NCBI GenBank assembly: GCA_013388545.1
Contig: JACAFB010000042.1
Span: forward strand, 1-64,000
Source: Ignavibacteriaceae bacterium
GTDB lineage: Bacteria > Bacteroidota > Ignavibacteria > Ignavibacteriales > Ignavibacteriaceae
Reading direction: 5' to 3'
DNA: 64,000 bases
Shown here: positions 55,865-64,000 of the stretch, one piece after another
Layout of the letters: every line of letters starts with the position of its first letter
How positions within the stretch are numbered: the first letter of the stretch is position 1
The notes under the pieces: generated by a model
The model's input: the letters and a program-made list of their open reading frames with translations, nothing else
Database searches by the model: none
Told to the model about the DNA's origin: nothing
Made by a program: the position numbers and the translations under genes

Positions 55865-57210
55865 TGGACATATTAAAGAAGAAAATATCTGTAATCGGTG
55901 CTGCAAGAAGCGGTATTGGAGCAGCAAGGTTAATCAGGAAGATGGGAGGAATTCCTTTTGTCAGCGATATCTCTGATGAAATAAAACTGGCTGAATCAGT
56001 AAATATTCTTAAGTCTGAAAATTTTGATTATGAAATTACCGGACATACTGAAAAAGTCTTTAACGCCGATTTAATAGTTGTAAGTCCCGGCGTACCATCT
56101 GATTCAGATATCCTGAAGAAAGCTGCTGAAAAGAATATTAAAATTGTTAGTGAAATTGAATTGGCATCTTCATTCTGTAAAGGAAACATAATAGCAATTA
56201 CTGGAACTAACGGAAAAACTACTACAACCAGTTTATGCGGATATCTATTTAATGAATGTGGTGCAAATGCCTATCTCGCCGGAAATATCGGGCATGCTTT
56301 TTCTGAAATTACCGAGTCAGTTAAACAAAATGAATTTGTTTCGCTCGAAGTTTCAAGTTTTCAACTCGACTTCATTGATAGGTTTAAACCAAAAGTGGCA
56401 ATGATTTTAAATATTACTCCTGATCATCTTAACAGGTACGATAATAAGTACGAATATTATGCAGGCGCAAAACTCAGAATCTTCGAAAATCAGGATGCCA
56501 ATGATTTTATTATTCTTAATAGAGATAACGAGGGAGTTAATCAGTTTGTAAAGAACTATAAATCCAATGCATTCTTTTTCTCACTAACACAAAAAGAATC
56601 AAACGGCTGTTATGTTGAAGATAATAAGGTTTTCTTTTCCCGTAACAACAATGTAGAGTTTATCTGTTCAGTTGATGATATATATTTAAGAGGTGAGCAC
56701 AATTTAGCAAACGCAATGGCTGTGATCATTGCGGCTAAAATATTCAATCTTAATAATTCGGGGATCATAAATGCTTTGAGATCATTCAAAGGAGTTGAAC
56801 ACAGACTGGAACTTGTAAGAGAGATTGAGCAGGTTAAATATGTAAATGATTCAAAAGCGACAAATGTTGATTCGGTATGGTATGCACTGAGAAGTTTTAA
56901 AGAACCTTTATTCCTGATTCTCGGAGGGCAGGATAAAGGAAATGATTACAATCAAATAAAGGATCTTGTCATTGAAAAAGTAGTCAAGATTTATGCGATA
57001 GGATCTTCTGCTGATAAAGTTTTTAATTTTTTTCATCGATTTGTAAAAGTGGAAATAAAGGATTCTTTGGAGGATGCCGTTACGGCTGCAAGTAAAGAAG
57101 CACGCGCCGGTGATGTTGTTCTTCTTTCACCGGCCTGTGCAAGCTTTGATATGTTCAATAATTACGAACACAGAGGAAAAGTTTTTAAAGAAGCAGTAAA
57201 TAGTTTATAA
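55864..57210 (+). CDS. murD: UDP-N-acetylmuramoyl-L-alanine:D-glutamate ligase
   Basis: Adds D-glutamate to UDP-MurNAc-L-Ala. The 448 residues start with a Rossmann-like domain (VIGAARSGIGAARLIRKMG near 10-28), followed by IAITGTNGKTTTTSLCGY near 114, ILNITPDHLNRY near 181, the KATN segment VNDSKATNVDSV near 320 and SPACASFDMF near 415. All match MurD. It abuts ftsW directly. Confidence 0.96.
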   Translation: MDILKKKISVIGAARSGIGAARLIRKMGGIPFVSDISDEIKLAESVNILKSENFDYEITGHTEKVFNADLIVVSPGVPSDSDILKKAAEKNIKIVSEIELASSFCKGNIIAITGTNGKTTTTSLCGYLFNECGANAYLAGNIGHAFSEITESVKQNEFVSLEVSSFQLDFIDRFKPKVAMILNITPDHLNRYDNKYEYYAGAKLRIFENQDANDFIILNRDNEGVNQFVKNYKSNAFFFSLTQKESNGCYVEDNKVFFSRNNNVEFICSVDDIYLRGEHNLANAMAVIIAAKIFNLNNSGIINALRSFKGVEHRLELVREIEQVKYVNDSKATNVDSVWYALRSFKEPLFLILGGQDKGNDYNQIKDLVIEKVVKIYAIGSSADKVFNFFHRFVKVEIKDSLEDAVTAASKEARAGDVVLLSPACASFDMFNNYEHRGKVFKEAVNSL

Positions 57211-58356
57211 ATGAAAAAATTAGCCCTCACTATATTCTTCGCCTCACTAGCCCTCATGCTGCTGGGACTTATTATCGTCCTGAGTGCCAGCAGCACTTTT
57301 TCTGAATGGAAATTCGAAAATGCTTTTTACCTTTTCAACGCTCATTTGCGCAAAGCAGTCATCGGGTTTGTCTTTATGTTGGTATTCAGCATTATTCCTT
57401 ATGATAAATATCGGGGAATTAGTAAATGGGCAATGGTTTTAATGGCTTTCGTTCTTTTATATACTTTATTGTTTGCTACAACTATAAAAGGCGCCGGCAG
57501 ATGGTTGAATTTAGGTTTATTTACTGTCCAGCCGGCAGATATTGCCAAGCTGGTTTTAATCATTCATCTGGCATATTACATCGAAAGAAAAGGAGAGGCA
57601 ATTCAAAACCTTAAAGGAGGTTTGCTAATACCTCTCTTTTGGGTTGGTACATTTTCATTATTAATATTTTTTCAGCCAAATGTTAGCAATGCAATTCTTC
57701 TTGTAGTTGTTGCAATGACAATGCTTTTTGTTGGAGGTGCAAGAATTAAACATGTTCTTGCTGTATCGGGAGGCGGACTTATTCTTGCGTTAGGATTAGC
57801 AATGTCCTTAAATCACTCAAGACAAAGAATTTTGAACTACATTTACTCGCTTCAGGATAAAGGAGATGTTCATCATCAGGTTCAACAGGCATTATATGCG
57901 CTGGGTAATGGCGGTATAATCGGAAGGCTTGGCAAAGGCGGCCAGCATAATTTATTCCTGCCTGAGGCTTACGGAGATTTTATCTTTGCAATCATTGGTG
58001 AAGAAATCGGTCTTTTAGGAGCGGTTTCTGTACTGATTGTTTTCCTGATAATGTTTGGAGCCGGAATTATTTTGGCAAAAAAAGCTAAAGATAAGTTCGG
58101 CCAGCTGATAGCATTCGGAATTTCATTCTCTGTTGCTTTATACGCTTTCACTAATGTTGCAATAATAACCGGTTTGGTTCCGACTACAGGTTTGCCAATG
58201 CCTTTTATCAGTTACGGAGGAACATCACTGATTTTTCTTTGTATTTCAATTGGTGTTCTGTTAAATATAGCTTATAGAACAAACCAGCTTAGCAAGGCAA
58301 AAAGTAATATTAGCAGAAGCGAAAATGATGAATTAAAGCCGGTAAAAATTTTATGA
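57211..58356 (+). CDS. ftsW: Septal peptidoglycan polymerase FtsW (SEDS family)
   Basis: Glycan-polymerising SEDS protein that works with the ftsI product. The 381 residues carry about ten membrane helices. Visible signatures are GAGRWLNLG near 95, the QPNVSNAI segment near 152, and the large periplasmic loop with HQVQQALYALGNGGIIGRLGKG near 223-245. FIFAIIGEEIGLLG near 258 and the C-terminal TTGLPMPFISYGGTS box near 325-339 complete it. The last is the SEDS hallmark. It overlaps murG by four bases. Confidence 0.95.
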   Translation: MKKLALTIFFASLALMLLGLIIVLSASSTFSEWKFENAFYLFNAHLRKAVIGFVFMLVFSIIPYDKYRGISKWAMVLMAFVLLYTLLFATTIKGAGRWLNLGLFTVQPADIAKLVLIIHLAYYIERKGEAIQNLKGGLLIPLFWVGTFSLLIFFQPNVSNAILLVVVAMTMLFVGGARIKHVLAVSGGGLILALGLAMSLNHSRQRILNYIYSLQDKGDVHHQVQQALYALGNGGIIGRLGKGGQHNLFLPEAYGDFIFAIIGEEIGLLGAVSVLIVFLIMFGAGIILAKKAKDKFGQLIAFGISFSVALYAFTNVAIITGLVPTTGLPMPFISYGGTSLIFLCISIGVLLNIAYRTNQLSKAKSNISRSENDELKPVKIL

Positions 58357-59450
58357 AAGATCAAAAGAAATATCGGTTTTTATTTGCCGGAGGAGGAACA
58401 GGTGGCCATCTTTTTCCTGCTATTGCAGTTGCTGAACGAATTCAGTTTCATAATCCGGATGCCGAATTGTTGTTTATAGGAACAAGATCAAAGATAGAAG
58501 GAAAAATTATTCCGTCTTTAGGGTATAAATTCAAATCAATCTGGATAAAAGGTTTTTCAAGAAGCTTTAAGCCTGAAAATTTACTTTTCCCGCTTAAGCT
58601 GCTGGTATCATTAATTCAATCAGTCTGGATCAATTTCAGATTTAAACCTGATGTGGCAATAGGTTCAGGAGGATATGTAGCCGGACCCGCAATCTGGGGT
58701 GCTTCGGTAATTGGTTCGAAAATTATTTTGTTAGAACAAAACAGTCTTCCGGGTATAACGACCAGATTGCTTGAGAAGTGCGCAAATGAAATTCATATAA
58801 GCTATGAAGATTCGGTCAAATATTTTAAAGACAAAAGCAAGCTGAGATTAACAGGCAATCCTGTTAGAAAAAGTTTAGAATTGATAGACAGAGAATATGC
58901 ATTGAAACAGTTCAGGTTAAAAAACAGGAAAACACTTTTGGTTCTTGGCGGCAGCCTTGGTGCATCAACAATTAATGAAGCAGTGGCCGCGAATCTGAAT
59001 GAAATTGTGAATAATAATATTCAGATTATCTGGCAAACCGGAAAACTTTATTATGATAAATTCAAAGCTTACGAATCCGATTGTGTAAGAGTTTTCCCAT
59101 TCATTGAAAGCATGGATGCTGCTTATTCTTCGTGCAATTTGCTGCTTGCAAGAGCAGGTGCAACAACCATCGCTGAAATTACAATGCTGGGTATACCGGC
59201 AATTCTGGTTCCTTCTCCAAATGTTGCTGAGAATCATCAATATTACAATGCAAAGTCTTTATTCGAAAAGAATGCAGCTTTTCTTGTTGAAGATAAAATA
59301 TTATCTGAAAAAATGATTGAGATTGTTGTTGCGCTGATAACCGATGATCAAAAACTGAACGATCTTTCTTCTAACGCAAAAAAACTAAGTAAGCCCGATG
59401 CTGCTGATATAATAGCAAAGCAGGCAATAAAATTGGCAGATGTGAAATGA
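58353..59450 (+). CDS. murG: Lipid II synthase (UDP-GlcNAc transferase)
   Basis: Adds GlcNAc to lipid I at the cytoplasmic face of the membrane. The 365 residues have the N-terminal GGGTGGHLFPAIAVAERI near 11-28 (G-loop 1), IGSGGYVAGPAIWGA near 110, LVLGGSLGASTINEAV near 192 and the C-terminal RAGATTIAEITMLGIPAILVPSP near 267-289 with NHQYYNA. It belongs to GT family 28 and is complete. Overlaps four bases with both neighbours. Confidence 0.97.
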   Translation: MKDQKKYRFLFAGGGTGGHLFPAIAVAERIQFHNPDAELLFIGTRSKIEGKIIPSLGYKFKSIWIKGFSRSFKPENLLFPLKLLVSLIQSVWINFRFKPDVAIGSGGYVAGPAIWGASVIGSKIILLEQNSLPGITTRLLEKCANEIHISYEDSVKYFKDKSKLRLTGNPVRKSLELIDREYALKQFRLKNRKTLLVLGGSLGASTINEAVAANLNEIVNNNIQIIWQTGKLYYDKFKAYESDCVRVFPFIESMDAAYSSCNLLLARAGATTIAEITMLGIPAILVPSPNVAENHQYYNAKSLFEKNAAFLVEDKILSEKMIEIVVALITDDQKLNDLSSNAKKLSKPDAADIIAKQAIKLADVK

Positions 59451-59926
59451 GTAATAACGAGTTAAATATTAAACAGGTTTTTAAGTATAAATTATCTCTC
59501 TATTATCAATCAACGATAGTTTATTTTATTGCTTTTGTTCTTTATGTATTGATCAGAGGAGAGTTTGTTGAGGATTCTTTTACTTTGATAACAAAGGATC
59601 CTATACTTTACTTCTTTGCTATCATTGTTATTATTTCGACAATTAGTCTTGTAATAAATATTTTTCAGAATAAGAGGCTTGAAATAAATAATGAAGAGAT
59701 TTGTCTGGTAAGCAGAACGAGGAACAAATGTTTCAAGACTAAAGATGTTGTGGAAATAAAAATATCCGAAAGAACCGGTTCTGATAAAAAATACGGGCTT
59801 GGGGTAATAAAATTGCAACTGAAAACCCGAAGGCGCAGACTTTTAATAAGACTGGCTGATTATGAAAAAGAAAATGAACTTTTGAGTTTGTTTAAAGAAA
59901 TGAAATCTGAATTAGATAACAAATAA
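59447..59926 (+). CDS. Uncharacterised two-TM protein embedded between murG and murC
   Basis: A 159-residue protein I do not recognise. Two membrane helices (about 19-37 and 49-69) with a short charged loop between are followed by a beta-rich basic cytoplasmic domain of about 85 residues (KRLEINNEEICLVSRTRNKCFKTK onward, ending in an acidic helix). The layout is that of the small bacterial PH-like (bPH) membrane proteins, but I cannot confirm that fold by eye. It overlaps murG by four bases and abuts murC directly, so it is translated with the cluster and may act in envelope assembly. Nothing like it is in the textbook dcw cluster. Confidence 0.75.
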   Translation: MSNNELNIKQVFKYKLSLYYQSTIVYFIAFVLYVLIRGEFVEDSFTLITKDPILYFFAIIVIISTISLVINIFQNKRLEINNEEICLVSRTRNKCFKTKDVVEIKISERTGSDKKYGLGVIKLQLKTRRRRLLIRLADYEKENELLSLFKEMKSELDNK

Positions 59927-61297
59927 ATGTACGACAAGTTTAATAAATATCATTTTGTGGGTATCGGCGGAATTGGGATGAGCGCAATGGCTCGGGTGCT
60001 CCTAAAACAAGGTTATACGGTTACCGGGTCTGATTTATCATTTTCAGAGATAACAGAAAGTTTAATTCAGGATGGTATAAAGATTTTTGAAGGTCATGAT
60101 AAATCGAATGTTACCGATGCTGAGGTTATTGTTTACACTTCGGCAGCATCTGAAGACAATCCCGAAATTGTTGAAGCCAAAGAACAGAAAAGAGTTGTTA
60201 TTAAACGTTCTGTTCTTCTTTCAGAAATGATGAGGGATAAATTTGGAATTTGCATAGCAGGCACGCACGGAAAAACAACCACTACAGCAATGATTAGTCT
60301 TGTAATGATTGAAGGAATGCTTGATCCTACGGTTATACTTGGAGGAAATCTTAATCAACTGGAGAATAAAAACGCACGGTCTGGAAAAAGTAATTATATG
60401 ATTGTTGAAGCTGATGAATATGACCGGACATTCTTAAAGCTTAGTCCAGTAATATCAGTCTTAACAAATCTTGAGCTTGATCATACTGATATTTATAAAG
60501 ATTTGGAGGATATCAAAAAAAGTTTTGTTGAGTTTGCAAGCAGGATTCCTTTTTATGGATGCAATATAATCTGCAGTGAGGACAAAAATCTAAAGTCGAT
60601 AAGCGATCTTATTCCGGGAAGAAAAATTACATACGGTTTTACTGATGGATCTGATTTTCAGGCTGTAAACGTCAGGCAAACGGATTTTAATACAAGCTTT
60701 GAAATTTCACACTCAAATGAATCAATTGGTTCGGTAAAACTTAAGATACCCGGAAAACATAATGTACTTAATGCACTCGCGGCAGTTGCTGCAGGCAGAG
60801 AATTAGGAATTGATTTTGAGTCTATCAAAAAAGCCCTGGAAAATTTTAAAGGTGTGCAGCGCCGGTTTGAAATAAAATACGATAAAGAAGTTTTGGTAAT
60901 TGATGATTATGCTCATCATCCAACAGAGACAAGTGCTACGCTTCTCGGGATTAAAGAGTCGGTTGACAGAAGATTAGTTGCTGTTTTTCAGCCGCATCTA
61001 TATTCAAGGACTAAAGATTTTTATAAAGAATTTGCCGAGTCTTTTATTATTTCAGATGTATTTATTTGCACAGATATCTACCCGGCAAGAGAACTTCCTG
61101 TTGAAGGAGTTTCTGGTGAATTAATTACAAATGCTGCAAAGCAATTGGGTCACGGCTCTGTATACTATGTAAAAAGTAAAACTGATGTGCCTTCAAAATT
61201 ATATGAACTAAAAAAAGATGGCGATGTAATAATTACTATGGGTGCAGGAGATATTTGGAAGTACGGTGAAAGGTTCATCGAACTTCTGAAAAATTAA
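59927..61297 (+). CDS. murC: UDP-N-acetylmuramate:L-alanine ligase
   Basis: First amino acid ligase of the stem peptide. The 456 residues begin FVGIGGIGMSAMARVLLKQG near 9-28, have the ATP loop ICIAGTHGKTTTTAM near 108-122, VEADEYDRTFLKL near 165, NLELDHTDIYKDL near 184 and DDYAHHPTETSATL near 326. All are typical of MurC rather than Mpl. It is 6 bases before ftsQ. Confidence 0.97.
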   Translation: MYDKFNKYHFVGIGGIGMSAMARVLLKQGYTVTGSDLSFSEITESLIQDGIKIFEGHDKSNVTDAEVIVYTSAASEDNPEIVEAKEQKRVVIKRSVLLSEMMRDKFGICIAGTHGKTTTTAMISLVMIEGMLDPTVILGGNLNQLENKNARSGKSNYMIVEADEYDRTFLKLSPVISVLTNLELDHTDIYKDLEDIKKSFVEFASRIPFYGCNIICSEDKNLKSISDLIPGRKITYGFTDGSDFQAVNVRQTDFNTSFEISHSNESIGSVKLKIPGKHNVLNALAAVAAGRELGIDFESIKKALENFKGVQRRFEIKYDKEVLVIDDYAHHPTETSATLLGIKESVDRRLVAVFQPHLYSRTKDFYKEFAESFIISDVFICTDIYPARELPVEGVSGELITNAAKQLGHGSVYYVKSKTDVPSKLYELKKDGDVIITMGAGDIWKYGERFIELLKN

Positions 61298-61303
61298 TTT
61301 TCA

Positions 61304-62089
61304 ATGAATGAATTTAAAGGGAAAATAGCAGGTGTCGTTTTATTATTCTTTCTGCTTGTTCTGGTTAGTTCCCTGGTGTTCTTTCAGCCAACTAATAAAA
61401 CAACCGGAGAAGATAAGGTGATAGAGATTACCGGAAATCAGTTATTAACGCAGTTGAATTATTTATCGTTCGCAAAACTGGATGGTGCATCCGTAAGTGC
61501 AGAAGTAACACTGCCTGTCATTAAAGATCGGTTAGAAAAGCATCCGTATATTTCGAAAGCAGATGTGGAGTATTTATCCAAAACAAAAATAAAAGCTTCA
61601 GTAACTGAAAAAAATATTTTCGCAATAATACTCACTGATGAAGAAACATTTTTTATCACAGAAGACTTTGAGGTGCTGCCAATCTTACCAAATGTTGAAA
61701 TGATGGAGTTCCCTCTGATCAGTAATTTAAGAGAATCGAAAAAAATAAAGGCGCTTAAAATTTTAAGAAGCAGCGAAATGCTGGAAGCTTTCAGAATAAT
61801 TGAAGCTGCACGATTTACAGAAATGAGTTTATATAAAAATCTTGTTGAAATAAATCTCAGAAACGGCGGTGACATAATCCTCACATTCAGCGGAATGAAA
61901 GCTCCGATAATTTTTGGACACGGCCACGAGAGTAGGAAAATGTTAAGCCTTGAGGTCATCTTTAAAGAAATTGCCGATGCAAAAAAAGATTATTCGACTG
62001 CTGATTATATCGACTTAAGATTTTCGAACGAAATATATATAGGAAAATCCTTCGATACGAAATATCAAAGTACAGGTTTATCAGAATGA
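61304..62089 (+). CDS. ftsQ: FtsQ/DivIB-like divisome protein
   Basis: A 261-residue bitopic membrane protein with one N-terminal helix (about 9-25) and a periplasmic part. Residues 36-105 form a POTRA-like domain (ITGNQLLTQLNYLSF, RLEKHPYISKADVEYLSKTKIKASVTEKNIFAII), followed by the FtsQ beta-domain. The position between murC and ftsA is that of ftsQ. Conservation is low, as is usual, so the call rests on topology, POTRA pattern and neighbourhood. It overlaps ftsA by four bases. Confidence 0.85.
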   Translation: MNEFKGKIAGVVLLFFLLVLVSSLVFFQPTNKTTGEDKVIEITGNQLLTQLNYLSFAKLDGASVSAEVTLPVIKDRLEKHPYISKADVEYLSKTKIKASVTEKNIFAIILTDEETFFITEDFEVLPILPNVEMMEFPLISNLRESKKIKALKILRSSEMLEAFRIIEAARFTEMSLYKNLVEINLRNGGDIILTFSGMKAPIIFGHGHESRKMLSLEVIFKEIADAKKDYSTADYIDLRFSNEIYIGKSFDTKYQSTGLSE

Positions 62090-63336
62090 AAAAAGAAATC
62101 ATTGTTGGATTAGATCTTGGAACTACGAAAGTTTGCTGTGCAATCGCCGAGAAAATACCTGAATCTAACAATATCAATATACTCGGTTTTGGTATTGCTC
62201 CATCAGAGGGATTACATAAAGGCTTGGTTGCAAACATAGGCAAAACTGCTGAAGCAATTAAAACTGCTGTTTCCAAAGCTCAGAATCAGGCTGGTATCGA
62301 AGTTAAAGAAGTGAATGTTGGTGTAGCCGGTGAACATATAACAAGCATACGTTATAGGAATTATATAACTATAAATCGTGAAGAAAAAGAAATTCTTAAA
62401 GAAGACCTTGACAGATTGGAAGCTGATGTAAGAACTATAAGAATTCCATCCGACAGGCAAATACTTCACATAATACCTGAAGAGTATTCTGTTGATCATC
62501 AGGGAGGAATTGAAAACCCGCTTGGAATTTCAGGCTCGAGATTAGAAGCATCTAATCATATTGTGCTTGCATCAATCCCTGCAATTCAAAATATAAAAAA
62601 ATCAGTCGAGCGGGCTGGATTAAAGGTAAAAGATTATATGCTTCAGCCAATTGCATCGAGTGCGTCGGTTCTTGAAGACAGCGAAAAAGATCTTGGAGTT
62701 GCTTTAATAGATGTTGGTGGCGGAACAACCGATATAGCTGTTTATCATAAAAAATCTATCAAGCACACGAAAGTTATCGGTGTAGCCGGCAATCAGGTTA
62801 CAAATGATATCAGGGAATCTTTGGGTGTAGTAACCGAAGAGGCTGAAAAATTAAAAAAAGATTATGGCTATGCATCGGAAAGTGCGATCATAAAAGAAGA
62901 GGATATTTTAATCAAAGGTGTTGGGGCAAGGGGCAACACAAAAATCCCGATAAGCCTTTTAACACAGATCATAAGTCTGCGCATGAGAGAATTATTTACT
63001 TTGATTGATAATGAGCTTCGAAGCACCGGATTTAAAAATAAAATAAAGGCTGGTATAGTATTAACTGGCGGAGGCTCCCTATTAAAAGGGTGTACAGAGT
63101 TGGCTGAGGAAGTATTTGGTCTCCCGGCAAGAATTGGTGTGCCTCAGGAATTAGGAAAGGGATTATCAAATGAGGTTGAAAGCCCTGAGTTTGCAACGGT
63201 AACGGGATTGATAAAAGGAATTCCCGGTGGAAAATCAAGTGAGTACGGCGTTCCGCTTGATAAGCCAAAATTAAAAGTCGGAAACAGGTTCAAACAGTTT
63301 TTGAAAAAAATCTTGGAATTTTTTGATGAATTATAA
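62086..63336 (+). CDS. ftsA: Cell division actin homologue FtsA
   Basis: Actin-fold protein that tethers the FtsZ ring to the membrane. The 416 residues start IVGLDLGTTKVCCAIAE (phosphate 1 loop), contain the SHS2 domain (about 85-165) and the phosphate 2 loop VALIDVGGGTTDIAVY near 205-220. AGIVLTGGGSLLKGCTELAE near 324 is the adenosine motif. The C-terminal amphipathic helix (about 400-416, RFKQFLKKILEFFDEL) is the membrane-targeting element. It overlaps ftsQ by four bases and precedes ftsZ by 23. Confidence 0.96.
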   Translation: MKKEIIVGLDLGTTKVCCAIAEKIPESNNINILGFGIAPSEGLHKGLVANIGKTAEAIKTAVSKAQNQAGIEVKEVNVGVAGEHITSIRYRNYITINREEKEILKEDLDRLEADVRTIRIPSDRQILHIIPEEYSVDHQGGIENPLGISGSRLEASNHIVLASIPAIQNIKKSVERAGLKVKDYMLQPIASSASVLEDSEKDLGVALIDVGGGTTDIAVYHKKSIKHTKVIGVAGNQVTNDIRESLGVVTEEAEKLKKDYGYASESAIIKEEDILIKGVGARGNTKIPISLLTQIISLRMRELFTLIDNELRSTGFKNKIKAGIVLTGGGSLLKGCTELAEEVFGLPARIGVPQELGKGLSNEVESPEFATVTGLIKGIPGGKSSEYGVPLDKPKLKVGNRFKQFLKKILEFFDEL

Positions 63337-63347
63337 TTTAATTATTC

Positions 63348-63355
63348 AAGGAGGG
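63348..63355 (+). promoter_or_regulatory. Strong Shine-Dalgarno of ftsZ
   Basis: AAGGAGGG stands 4 bases before the ftsZ ATG at 63360 and is almost complementary to the full 16S anti-SD tail. It is the strongest such site I see in the dcw cluster, whose other genes rely on overlaps. High translation of FtsZ relative to its neighbours would follow. Confidence 0.8.
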
Positions 63356-63359
63356 AAAT

Positions 63360-64000
63360 ATGTCTCGATTCGCTACCCTGGACAGATCTAAATCGTTATC
63401 GGCTGTCTTAAAAGTTGTTGGTGTTGGTGGTGGTGGATGCAATGCAATAGAAAGTATGATTGCCAGAGGACTCACAGGTGTTGAATATGTCGCAATTAAT
63501 ACTGATGCTCAGCAACTGAACAATAATAGCGCGCCGAATAAAATTCAATGTGGAGCTAACATCACCCGCGGATTAGGTGCAGGAGCCGATCCAAATATTG
63601 GCAGAAAAGCAATAGAAGAGGATCGGGAAAAAATTGCCGAAGTTTTGTCCGGAAGCGATATGGTTTTTGTAACTGCCGGAATGGGCGGTGGAACAGGAAC
63701 CGGCGGAGCACCTGTGGTTGCTTCTATTGCTAAAAGTATCGGGGCATTAGTTGTAGGAATAGTGACAAAACCATTCAGATGGGAAGGCAAAAAAAGAATG
63801 CTCAATGCCGAACAGGGAATTCAGGAATTTCGGCAGCATGTTGACAGCTTGATAGTAATTCCTAATGAAAGATTGCTTACTATACTTGAAAATAACACCA
63901 ATGCATTTGTTGCATTCGATAAACCGAATGAAGTTCTTTATGAAGCCACAAGAGGTATTTCTGATATCATTACTATTGAAGGATTGATCAATGTCGACTT
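63360..64000 (+). CDS. ftsZ: Cell division GTPase FtsZ, 3' end cut by the window edge
   Basis: Tubulin homologue that forms the cytokinetic ring. The first 213 codons are present and the frame is open to the edge. A short N-terminal extension precedes [17 protein letters not shown] (about 18-34, first GTP-binding strand). NTDAQQL follows near 47, then the tubulin signature [12 protein letters not shown] near 107-118 and the [10 protein letters not shown] stretch near 138-147. Family length is about 350-450, so roughly half is missing. It is preceded by a strong ribosome-binding site and a 23-base gap after ftsA. Confidence 0.97.
   Translation, partial: MSRFATLDRSKSLSAVLKVVGVGGGGCNAIESMIARGLTGVEYVAINTDAQQLNNNSAPNKIQCGANITRGLGAGADPNIGRKAIEEDREKIAEVLSGSDMVFVTAGMGGGTGTGGAPVVASIAKSIGALVVGIVTKPFRWEGKKRMLNAEQGIQEFRQHVDSLIVIPNERLLTILENNTNAFVAFDKPNEVLYEATRGISDIITIEGLINVD

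Overview
The window is an AT-rich bacterial chromosome segment, densely coded on both strands. It has no insertion sequence, prophage, CRISPR array or other mobile DNA that I can see. A Bacteroidota/Chlorobiota-type (FCB group) bacterium is suggested, most likely an Ignavibacteria-like lineage. The signs are a secreted protein with a type IX secretion (Por) C-terminal sorting domain, an Oar-like TonB-dependent receptor, a 31-residue COX24/AURKAIP1-type basic protein, a PASTA-bearing division transpeptidase and MurE with the meso-DAP motif. The lineage is inference; no marker such as 16S rRNA is present.

Layout. 1-5065 (minus): a nucleoside salvage operon (purine nucleoside phosphorylase cut by the window edge, CNT transporter, thymidine kinase, cytidine deaminase) behind a methyltransferase/glycosyltransferase pair. 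5218-8022: a large secreted BNR-repeat protein. 8091-11620 (minus): UvrD/Rep helicase, a small membrane-anchored protein and the flotillin-like FloA. 11887-20389 (plus): ClpC, then pterin dehydratase, pyrE, an MscS channel, an M64 peptidase, a SpoIIE-type phosphatase and an aldehyde dehydrogenase. 20391-23915 (minus): a multi-PAS hybrid histidine kinase. 24321-29603 (plus): truA, an SDR reductase, membrane proteins, an enoyl-CoA hydratase and a degenerate YibQ-like protein. 29590-33468 (minus): an M16 protease pair and a nucleotide pyrophosphatase. 33659-36958: the TonB-dependent receptor. 37030-39438 (minus): lepB and gatB. 39635-43146 (plus): a lipoprotein, pepF and an IMPDH/GMP reductase homologue. 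43152-46240 (minus): copA, copZ and an unknown membrane protein. 46529-48029 (plus): an HU/IHF protein, a zinc-ribbon TPR protein, the 31-residue basic protein and tRNA-Thr(CGU).

From 48164 to the right edge runs a dcw (division and cell wall) cluster: an MraZ operator, then mraZ, rsmH, ftsL, ftsI, murE, murF, mraY, murD, ftsW, murG, an uncharacterised gene, murC, ftsQ, ftsA and ftsZ (cut by the edge). Genes overlap by 1-8 bases or abut throughout, except for short gaps after mraZ and murC and a 23-base gap before ftsZ, which carries the strongest Shine-Dalgarno of the cluster. murB and ddl are not in the cluster.

Most of the window is ordinary housekeeping sequence. The items most worth a second look are the uncharacterised two-TM gene between murG and murC, the three-repeat MraZ operator, a sigma-54-like promoter plus a perfect inverted repeat upstream of clpC, the 31-codon ribosomal-protein-like gene, and the catalytically degenerate YibQ-like protein. 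I did not find a convincing new multi-gene system.
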